Source of the DNA: Verrucomicrobiota bacterium
GTDB lineage: Bacteria; Verrucomicrobiota; Verrucomicrobiia; CAIQCK01
Direction of reading: 5' to 3'
Assembly (NCBI GenBank): GCA_016235595.1
Contig: JACRJX010000009.1
Span: 1 to 64,000 of the forward strand
Length of the DNA stretch: 64,000 bases
Part shown: one piece after another, positions 57,689 to 64,000 of the stretch
How positions within the stretch are numbered: the first letter of the stretch is position 1
How the letters are laid out: each line of letters opens with the position of its first letter
Made by a program: the position numbers and the translations under genes
The notes under the pieces: model-generated
What the model saw: the letters and a program-made list of their open reading frames with translations, nothing else
What the model was told of the DNA's origin: nothing
Database searches by the model: none

Positions 57689-58565
57689 CCTCCGGCCCGC
57701 CGAAGCCGTGGCCAGCGCCCTGGACGGTGTGGAACGTGACCTCGACACCGGCTTTCTTCAACGCGGCATCGAGCAGGACGCTCTGGTGATGTGGCACGAG
57801 CCGGTCTTTGTCGCCGTGCATGATGAGGAACGGCGGGTCGTCAGGTGTGACGTAGGTGATCGGGTTGGCGGCGCGAGCCTTGTCCTTGTTTTCCTGAACC
57901 GGGCCGCCAATGAAGAGCGACTCAGGCGAATCGGCTGCATCGTGGTTGAACGGCTTGCCCGGAGTGAGCGCGTGCGCCTCCATCTGCGTGAAATCGGTCG
58001 GTCCAAACCAATCGCACACGGCCTGCACGCGGCTGCTGAATTCAAGATTGCCGCCTCTGCCTTCGAGTTGCTTCACGCCGCCGCTGGTGCCAAGCAGCGC
58101 GACGAGGTGGCCACCCGCTGACGAACCCCACGCGCCAAAGTGGTCGGGATCGAGGTTGTATTCCCTGGCGTGCGCGCGCAGCCAACGCACGGCGGCCTTG
58201 CAGTCCTCGATGGCCGCCGGAAAAACCGCCTGTCCGCTGAGCCGGTAGTTGAGGCTCGCCACGGCATACCCGCCGCGGGTGAGAGCTATCGCGGGGCATT
58301 GCGCCTTGTTGCCCGAGCGGAATGCGCCCCCGTGAATCCAGATGACCAACGGTAACGGCCTGTCGCTCTTCAGAAGGTAGAGATCGAGCGACTGTGCCTT
58401 GCCGCCGCCGGGAACATACTCGATGTCGCGCACTGCGCGCACCCCTTCCGGCAACGGCCGCGGCCCCTGTGGCCGGCGCGATGGAGGTTGTTGGGCATGA
58501 GTTGTCACAGCGGGCAGAAAGAGTAATGCAGCCAATCCGGCGAGCAAGAACCGAGTGGCCTTCAT
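57630..58565 (-). CDS. Secreted alpha/beta-hydrolase (BD-FAE/esterase type), second copy type
   Basis: 311 aa from ATG 58565 (MKATRFLLAGLAALLFLPAV, signal peptide ending near THAQ). A Pro/Arg-rich stretch (PPSRRPQGPRPLPEG) precedes the fold. Features: oxyanion loop IHGGAF, nucleophile Ser149 in GSSAGG, acidic residue in HGDKDRLVP and a GAGHGFGG histidine. It belongs to the same broad family as the gene at 52997-53830 but is not a close copy. Deacetylation or de-esterification of a glycan is likely. It overlaps the end of the convergent glycosyltransferase-like gene. Confidence 0.85.
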   Translation of the reverse strand: MKATRFLLAGLAALLFLPAVTTHAQQPPSRRPQGPRPLPEGVRAVRDIEYVPGGGKAQSLDLYLLKSDRPLPLVIWIHGGAFRSGNKAQCPAIALTRGGYAVASLNYRLSGQAVFPAAIEDCKAAVRWLRAHAREYNLDPDHFGAWGSSAGGHLVALLGTSGGVKQLEGRGGNLEFSSRVQAVCDWFGPTDFTQMEAHALTPGKPFNHDAADSPESLFIGGPVQENKDKARAANPITYVTPDDPPFLIMHGDKDRLVPHHQSVLLDAALKKAGVEVTFHTVQGAGHGFGGPEVMRRVEAFFDKHLKKPASP

Positions 58566-58656
58566 GATGCCCCCCACGATTGGCTGATTGGCGCGCTTTG
58601 CACGCCCGCTACAACGCTTCTGCCCACCGGCTTATTGGCAACCGGGCGACGCAAGC

Positions 58657-60960
58657 TCACCGCAGCGCGTTTCGCACGGCGAGAATCTGCTGCGCCACGA
58701 GCCAGCGGTAAACGTCGAACTCGGCGGGCGACCAGAGATCGTCGTGTTTGTATTTCGCCTGCACGCGGATGGAGTCCCAAGCGAACTTCAACTCGCGCTC
58801 CGCCTTCGTTGCGGCATCCTGCGCCGCCGGCTTGCCGCTCTTCTTCGCCTCGGCAATGAGTTGCTCCAGCGTGTGGATGTAACGATAGTCGTCGTAACCT
58901 TCGCGATACGCCTCCCACATCGCGACGGGAATCGGCGCGCCGTCCTGCTCGCTGCGGTTGAAGAAATCCATCGAGGAGCTGTCGAGGTAGTTCCACGGGT
59001 CGCCGCCGCTGGCCTGGTAAATCCACGGGATGAGCGTGAGGAATCCGCTGCGCCAGAAGCCGAAGCCGTACGTCATCCGCGCGCCGGTCACCGGCGTGTG
59101 GTCGTTCTCGCCGTTGACGTGGTTGGGGTAGCACCAGTATTCCACCTTCCGCGCCTTCATGTCGGCAAGCACCGTCTCTCGGTCCGGCGCAAACGGCTGT
59201 GTGCTCCACACGTCAATGAACGGCCGCATCGGCTCGAACTGCTCGTGCGTGGGGTCCGCCGTCACGTAGGTCCGCACGCCAGCGGCCTTGCACGCCTTCA
59301 ATACCTTCACCATGAAGTTGACCGAGTCGGGGTTCGTGCTTGGCTCATCCACCGGATAATAGAGGAACTCCGGCCAGCCGCGTTCCTTTCGGCCAGCCTC
59401 GATGGCGCGCACCATCGCTGTCATCTCGCGGCTGAACTCCTCCGGCGGGTCCTTCACGCCGCGCAAGTGCGAGCCAGGGTGCTCCTTCATGTATTTGGCG
59501 TAAACGCCGCCGCTGTTGATGCCCATGACCATCGGGCCGACGAAGCCGTGTTTTTTCCACATCTCAACCTTGGTGGCCAGCGTGTCCCACTTGATGTCGA
59601 ATTTTCCATCCTTGTCCGCAGGCGGGCACCTGATTGAGAGCACCACGTTGCGCGTGCCGTGGGCGACCATGTCGGCGTGCTCCAGGTCGGCTTTGCGCGT
59701 CCAATACTCGCGTGAAACATCGTCCTTCGCCTCGGCAGCGCCGTCGAGCGGATGGTGATAGTAGATGCCGAAAATCTTCGTTGGATCCTCGCGCAGCTTG
59801 AACGGCAACACCCGCAGCTTGACCGGCACAACCGCTTTGCCGCCGGCGCAGGTAAATGTGACGTTGCCGCGATACTCGCCCGCCGGGGCGTTGTCGGGGA
59901 CGCGGATCGTCAGCCAGAAGCGCGCATTCTCGCCAGCCTTGAGGTCACCGCCCTTGAACCGCTCCAGCACGTCGGGCACGACGCGGCAGCGATGAAGCAC
60001 CGTGTAATTCGGCCGCGCCATCATGTAGCGAACGCGGCGCACTTCGATGTTCTTCGCGGGCACCGGGCCGATGGCGCTCACGCTGACCTTCGCGCTGGCG
60101 AGGTCCCGCAACGGCCGGACGATGAAGTTCACCGGCTCAAACTCACCCGGCGTCGCGAATGCGCGCAGTTCGGGGTTCAAGTCCTCGGCGCGCGGGTTGG
60201 TGTGGGGATAGATGCATTCGAGATAGTGCCGCGACCAGACGGCGAAGCCACGTTTCTCGTCCGCGGTGCCCAGCGCCGGCATCGGGCCGGTTGGCGGCTC
60301 CGATTCCTGCTTCCACTTCGCCCACTCCGCCGGTGGCATGCGGAAGGTCCATTCCTCAAACGGCGCGAGGATCTCCTTCTGGACGCGCGGCGCGTCGGCG
60401 TCGGTCCACGCCATGACGGCGTTGACGACCCACTTGCTGCGCGGCGCAAATTTGATGGCCAGCGGCTCCTTGCCGGCCGTGGCGCGGAACCGCAGCGTGC
60501 GGAACTGGTAGCAGCCTTCGATCCGGACGCGCTGTGTCTGCTCACCGACCTGCACGGTGAAGTCGAAGAACTGCGCCCGATACTTCGAGTCACTCGTGCC
60601 GCAGACGACGTAGAGGTTGCAGTCACCCGGCGGCGCGGTGATGAGGAACGAATTCGCGCTTTCGCCAATGACGGCGTCTTCCGTGATCGGGTTCGTCCAG
60701 ATGGGCGGCTGCTCTTCACGGCCGCGGCTCTTGTTCTCGATCATCTCGCGGTAAGCGCGCGCCGATGAGGTGAGGCCATCCTTGTTCTGCCATCCAAAAC
60801 CGGCTTGCGCATCGAAGACGGTGGTGTGGGTGACTTTCGTGAAGCCGGTCCAGACATCGGACTTGGCCGTGCCCATGTCGTAGAGCAGCGGCGCGGCGTG
60901 GGCGTTGATAGCGATGGCAAGAGCGGGGCTGATGCGTAGTGCGTATTGTGTGAGGCGCAT
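58657..60960 (-). CDS. DUF4091-like secreted glycosidase
   Basis: 767 aa from ATG 60960 with GGAGGA 7 nt upstream; an ATG at 60966 overlaps the previous stop but is too close to the ribosome site. Signal peptide MRLTQYALRISPALAIAINA. Residues ~25-230 form a beta-sandwich (LLYDMGTAKSDVWTGFTK, CYQFRTLRFRA), then another beta domain (PAGEYRGNVTFTCAGGKAVV) and a TIM barrel (~430-700: FGIYYHHPLDG, FLYYPVDEPSTNPDS, GFGFWRSGFLTLIPWIYQAS). Asp-Glu in PVDEPS is the probable catalytic acid region. This fits the DUF4091-type glycosidase-like proteins; activity is unproven. It is operonic with the small beta-sandwich gene upstream. Confidence 0.75.
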   Translation of the reverse strand: MRLTQYALRISPALAIAINAHAAPLLYDMGTAKSDVWTGFTKVTHTTVFDAQAGFGWQNKDGLTSSARAYREMIENKSRGREEQPPIWTNPITEDAVIGESANSFLITAPPGDCNLYVVCGTSDSKYRAQFFDFTVQVGEQTQRVRIEGCYQFRTLRFRATAGKEPLAIKFAPRSKWVVNAVMAWTDADAPRVQKEILAPFEEWTFRMPPAEWAKWKQESEPPTGPMPALGTADEKRGFAVWSRHYLECIYPHTNPRAEDLNPELRAFATPGEFEPVNFIVRPLRDLASAKVSVSAIGPVPAKNIEVRRVRYMMARPNYTVLHRCRVVPDVLERFKGGDLKAGENARFWLTIRVPDNAPAGEYRGNVTFTCAGGKAVVPVKLRVLPFKLREDPTKIFGIYYHHPLDGAAEAKDDVSREYWTRKADLEHADMVAHGTRNVVLSIRCPPADKDGKFDIKWDTLATKVEMWKKHGFVGPMVMGINSGGVYAKYMKEHPGSHLRGVKDPPEEFSREMTAMVRAIEAGRKERGWPEFLYYPVDEPSTNPDSVNFMVKVLKACKAAGVRTYVTADPTHEQFEPMRPFIDVWSTQPFAPDRETVLADMKARKVEYWCYPNHVNGENDHTPVTGARMTYGFGFWRSGFLTLIPWIYQASGGDPWNYLDSSSMDFFNRSEQDGAPIPVAMWEAYREGYDDYRYIHTLEQLIAEAKKSGKPAAQDAATKAERELKFAWDSIRVQAKYKHDDLWSPAEFDVYRWLVAQQILAVRNALR

Positions 60961-60962
60961 GA

Positions 60963-61838
60963 TCATTTCCTCCACGGAGATTCGACGAGACGGACCTTGG
61001 CTGTAACCGGTTGCGGATTGCCGGCAACGCGCGCGGCCAGTTCGTAGTCGCCCGGCGACAACTTCTTGCCGCCAAGATCGAGCGCGACGCGTTGCGGGCC
61101 GCGCTCTGCGGAGGCAGTGACTTGGGCGACGGCCTGGCCGTCCCGTCGCAGTTCGCACACCAGTTCCACATGCTGGCCGGGCTGGATACCGGCGAGTTTG
61201 AACTTCACCGGCATGACCCGTTCGCCGGCAAACATCACCGCCGTTTCCGCCGCAAAATCCAGGATCGTCGGCTGCGCGTAGCGGAGCAGCGCGAGGTCGT
61301 CAATGAACAGGTCAAGCTGGTCCGCGTGTTTGTAGTTCGCCTCGGCGATGTGGAACTGAAGGCTCCGCACGTCGCCGGGTTGCGGCAGCGCCGACACCGG
61401 GACCGTGATCTCGACCCACTCCCCTTTTCTCAACTCCGTCAGCGGGCGATGCAACGCCGTGGCTCTGTCAGGCGCATGAATGCCGAGGCCAACCGCCTCC
61501 TTCGGCAACGCGGCTCGCGTTGTGTCGGTGTAGATCCACATGTGCAGATAGTCCCACGCCGACCAGTCGCGCGACGGACCCTCGGAAATGGCGCGGCTGA
61601 CGCGCGGCCAGCCGATGGGATACTTCTTCTCGCCGGCGTAGTAGTCCACCGTGACGTGCCAGTGCAGCACCGACGGCCCTGTCTTCACGCGCGCCGTGGA
61701 GACCTCGACAGTGGATTCCGCCGGCGACCAGCCTTTCGCGGACGCGCCGCCGAACAGGAGTTGTTTTTCCATCACCGGCGACTGCGCGAGCGCCGTCGCG
61801 GTCGCCGCCAACATGACTGCCAGAAAGATTGGCTTCAC
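60963..61838 (-). CDS. Secreted beta-sandwich (carbohydrate-binding-like) protein
   Basis: 291 aa from GTG 61838 (V/MKPIFLAVMLAATATALAQ signal peptide); the start is not certain because no ribosome site is clear. Residues ~25-190 look like a CBM-type jelly roll that contains DWSAWDYLHMWIYTDTTRAA, GEWVEITVPVSALPQ and ADQLDLFIDDLALLR. A second Ig-like domain follows (~200-285: VMPVKFKLAGIQPGQHVEL, LSPGDYELAARV). No catalytic motif is seen. It is probably a binding partner of the DUF4091-like glycosidase encoded directly downstream. Confidence 0.7.
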   Translation of the reverse strand: MKPIFLAVMLAATATALAQSPVMEKQLLFGGASAKGWSPAESTVEVSTARVKTGPSVLHWHVTVDYYAGEKKYPIGWPRVSRAISEGPSRDWSAWDYLHMWIYTDTTRAALPKEAVGLGIHAPDRATALHRPLTELRKGEWVEITVPVSALPQPGDVRSLQFHIAEANYKHADQLDLFIDDLALLRYAQPTILDFAAETAVMFAGERVMPVKFKLAGIQPGQHVELVCELRRDGQAVAQVTASAERGPQRVALDLGGKKLSPGDYELAARVAGNPQPVTAKVRLVESPWRK

Positions 61839-61903
61839 ACGCGCATTCTGCGCGAAGCATGGCCCGTCAGGCAAAGGTTATTTGCTCGCGGCGGGGCCAG
61901 CGG

Positions 61904-64000
61904 CTAGACACGCATCCGACGAAAAGCCAGCCAGGCGAACACGTAAACGACCGCCGCCATCAGAATCACCGCATTGAAACCTGCAAACTGTGCAATGCTG
62001 ATGGCCAGCATCGAGCCCAACACGCTGAAGCCGCAGTTGATCCCCCAAGCCCAGGCAACCGCCGCCTGGCCCAACGTTCCCACCACCCGCAGTCCCAGCG
62101 GGAAGAAGAAGCCGAGCAACACGCCCACCGGTGCAAGCCATAGTCCAACGAACATCGCTCGCAAAGGAAAAGGCCAACTCATGGCGATTTCCTGCGTTTT
62201 ACCCAACAGCGCTATCGTGACAAGAAGAAGGGCAACAACACTCGCGGCAGTGACGAGCAACGTCTTCCGATCGTCAGCAAAAAACCTCTGCACTCGCGGC
62301 AAGATAAGACTCCCCACACCCGTCCAGAAAAGCAGACCAGCGAGGACAATGGAAATCGAATGAATCGGACTGCCCAGAAGCAAGACGAACTTCTGCATGA
62401 ATGGAAGTTCTACGAACATGTAGCCCAATCCCAAACATGCGAAATACAGAACCAGCGGCATCACCTGGCCACGAGGCAGATTGCAGATGCTCGTTTCTCT
62501 CGAAATGGCCAACGGGAACGCGATAAACAGAAGGCTGAAGAATATTGCCTGGCCAAGCACCAGGAGCTGGGTCCAGAAGATGATCGAACCCGTGTGATGG
62601 AAAGCTCTGGGTCGGAGGAAGTCCTGCGCATGGAATTTGTAGTATTTGTAAAAGAAAGGGTTGTCGTCAGTGATGACAGAAATGTCATATGGATACCGTC
62701 CGGCAAATACCCGTTCCTTTCCTTCCAGAAAGGCATCCGCATAGGCATTGAAGAAATACGAGGGGGTATTCCTCGTAATGGCGTCCCGCGGTGTCGGATA
62801 GAGCAGCCTCGCGTCCCGGTCGCGGAAATACTCAGCCACTCTGGCAATCTCATCGCTGGTAAACGGAGTCTTCCTGATCAAAGTGATAGACCAGCTTGAC
62901 TGAGCGCCGATAAGGATATGCTCCCACGGCTTCTGAATACCGATCTCCCTGAGCGCCTCCAGCGCAACAGCCATGAGACGCAATGTCTCTCTCGGCGGAG
63001 AAAAGAGCCAACGGTTGAAGTTGACGACACCGCGTTCGTTCAACGCCCTCAGGTAGTCCACAAGGGCGTTCTTGGTGTAGAGGTAGCTCTCGGCATAAGC
63101 GTAAGCTCCCGATGAAAGACCAGAAAACGTATCCACACCATTGAGCACCACCAGATCGTAATAGCCACGAGGTGCTGTCCTGGCCAAATGTCGCCCATCT
63201 ACGCACGAGATCTTCCCCGCATCGTAAATCCGACCGGAGTATTCATACATTTCACCCCCCGGTGACATCGCCCGCACGATTGCGGAGTTGATCTCAGCTC
63301 CAACGATCTCGCGGGCGCCGTGCGTCCTGGCCATGAACACATCGCGGCCACCGCCAGCGCCAATGACCATGACGCGCGGCGCAGTGAGCAGCACATAGGG
63401 AATTTCCATTGCACACGAAAAAGGCTTGAGGGTGTGCTGGCTGCCCTTTTCCACGTCACCGAAACGATATACGGGCGTTCCCGCCAGAAAGTTCGAAGTG
63501 AAATAAGCAAACTCCGGCGCTGGCGAGATGTTAACTTGAAAAGTTCCGGTGGAAGCTTTGGACATTTGCGCGCGGACTTCAGCGTCTTTGATTCGATAAA
63601 CGTCCGTCCGTCCCAACGGATGCCATTTTATCGAAACCTTGTCATACGCAGTCGTCTTGTATTGGCCCGGAATCCACTCCCATCCTTTCTTCGGGTCCAC
63701 CACATACTCGGTCGGTTCCGTAACGCCAATGGCCAGCACCAGCGCCGCAAAGGACAGGATCGCCGCCACCCAGCGAACTTTCCCTTCAAGCCAGATGTGG
63801 ATCCCCAATCCCACACTGACTACTGACAGCGCAAGAAGCGACCGCACAACGGCCAGCCCTTCAATCAGGGCGAAGAAACTCGCCGCACCTACAGCCGCGC
63901 CCACGAGGTCCACGCAATAGAGCTTGTGAGTCTCCTTGGGAGAGGTGGCGAAAAGGTGAACAACCAGGAAGCCAATGATCACGAACGGCAGCATAAAAAG
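61904..64000 (-). CDS. Spermidine-synthase-like membrane protein (5' end outside window)
   Basis: At least 696 aa; the frame is open to the right edge, and the first residues (MLPFVIIGFLVVHLFAT) look like the middle of a membrane region, so the true start is probably beyond 64000. A few hydrophobic segments are followed by a soluble methyltransferase-type domain (~200-330: APRVMVIGAGGGRDVFMART, IVGAEINSAIVRAM, YDLVVLNGVDTFSG), then about eight further membrane segments in the last 230 residues. Multi-pass spermidine-synthase-like proteins of this layout are common in PVC bacteria and probably do not make spermidine. The product is unknown. Confidence 0.8.
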   Translation of the reverse strand, partial: LFMLPFVIIGFLVVHLFATSPKETHKLYCVDLVGAAVGAASFFALIEGLAVVRSLLALSVVSVGLGIHIWLEGKVRWVAAILSFAALVLAIGVTEPTEYVVDPKKGWEWIPGQYKTTAYDKVSIKWHPLGRTDVYRIKDAEVRAQMSKASTGTFQVNISPAPEFAYFTSNFLAGTPVYRFGDVEKGSQHTLKPFSCAMEIPYVLLTAPRVMVIGAGGGRDVFMARTHGAREIVGAEINSAIVRAMSPGGEMYEYSGRIYDAGKISCVDGRHLARTAPRGYYDLVVLNGVDTFSGLSSGAYAYAESYLYTKNALVDYLRALNERGVVNFNRWLFSPPRETLRLMAVALEALREIGIQKPWEHILIGAQSSWSITLIRKTPFTSDEIARVAEYFRDRDARLLYPTPRDAITRNTPSYFFNAYADAFLEGKERVFAGRYPYDISVITDDNPFFYKYYKFHAQDFLRPRAFHHTGSIIFWTQLLVLGQAIFFSLLFIAFPLAISRETSICNLPRGQVMPLVLYFACLGLGYMFVELPFMQKFVLLLGSPIHSISIVLAGLLFWTGVGSLILPRVQRFFADDRKTLLVTAASVVALLLVTIALLGKTQEIAMSWPFPLRAMFVGLWLAPVGVLLGFFFPLGLRVVGTLGQAAVAWAWGINCGFSVLGSMLAISIAQFAGFNAVILMAAVVYVFAWLAFRRMRV

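Noticed and set aside
61904..64000. True spermidine synthase (speE)
   Set aside because: The multi-pass membrane layout and lack of an adjacent speD or polyamine genes argue for the large spermidine-synthase-like family of unknown function.
1..64000. tRNA, rRNA, CRISPR, insertion sequences, prophage
   Set aside because: Looked for cloverleaf-like intergenic stretches, regularly spaced repeats and transposase or integrase motifs; none was found. Short structured RNAs could be missed by eye.

Overview
The window is dense, high-GC bacterial DNA and most of its genes lie on the minus strand. The gene content points to the PVC superphylum, most probably Verrucomicrobiota. The markers are several secreted beta-propeller/cytochrome-c proteins of the hydrazine-synthase-alpha-like (HzsA-like) type, an ECF sigma factor followed by a FecR-LamG protein, a protein fused to an FGE-sulfatase-like domain, GH106 and GH127 glycosidases, a DUF4091-like glycosidase, and UroD-like methyltransferases. 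This placement is an inference from gene families; no rRNA, tRNA or universal marker gene lies in the window. No CRISPR array, insertion sequence, prophage or origin was seen, and no gap without a gene exceeds 300 bp.

Layout. (A) 1-11.7 kb, minus strand: an IclR regulator heads a tightly packed operon of an HzsA-like protein, an SGNH hydrolase, a two-domain glycoside hydrolase fusion and two more HzsA-like proteins (the last runs off the left edge). Most junctions are 4-bp ATGA/GTGA overlaps. (B) 11.8-26.8 kb, minus strand: a carbohydrate-catabolism run read in the order aldo/keto reductase, TIM-barrel glycosidase-like protein, FAD oxidoreductase, Tat-exported amidohydrolase, MFS transporter, clan-A glycosidase, GH127, a C45-like Ntn hydrolase and a CPBP-family membrane protein. 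(C) 27.0-30.5 kb, plus strand: divergent LacI regulator, UroD-like protein and MFS transporter. (D) 30.5-34.2 kb: a decayed glycosidase remnant, then an aldo/keto reductase (near-copy of the one in B) coupled to a three-CxxCH HzsA-like protein. (E) 34.5-39.0 kb: a B12-binding radical SAM protein convergent with a GH106 rhamnosidase-like gene. (F) 39.2-45.1 kb: IclR regulator, a large protein of unknown function, a GH99/WbsX-like protein and an arabinose/fucose isomerase-like protein. (G) 45.2-51.8 kb: ECF sigma, FecR-LamG, an HzsA-like/FGE-like fusion and a lectin-like secreted protein. (H) 51.9-64 kb: a xylose-isomerase-like barrel protein, two esterases, a second ECF sigma with a membrane partner, a corrinoid-type UroD methyltransferase, a GT-B glycosyltransferase, a DUF4091-like glycosidase with a beta-sandwich partner, and a spermidine-synthase-like membrane protein cut by the right edge.

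Together the genes look like regulated modules for degrading complex plant or algal polysaccharides rich in deoxy-sugars, arabinose or uronic acids. Secreted glycosidases and esterases release sugars, MFS carriers import them, and isomerase, lactonase-like and AKR enzymes process them. The HzsA-like c-type cytochrome/propeller proteins recur in three modules, each under a different regulator. Their role in carbohydrate loci is unknown and is the most interesting question here.

A second theme is short hairpin repeats of REP type. Two of them sit in frame inside HzsA-like genes and others lie between genes. Two IclR genes and the LacI gene carry clear dyad operators immediately upstream, which suggests autoregulation.
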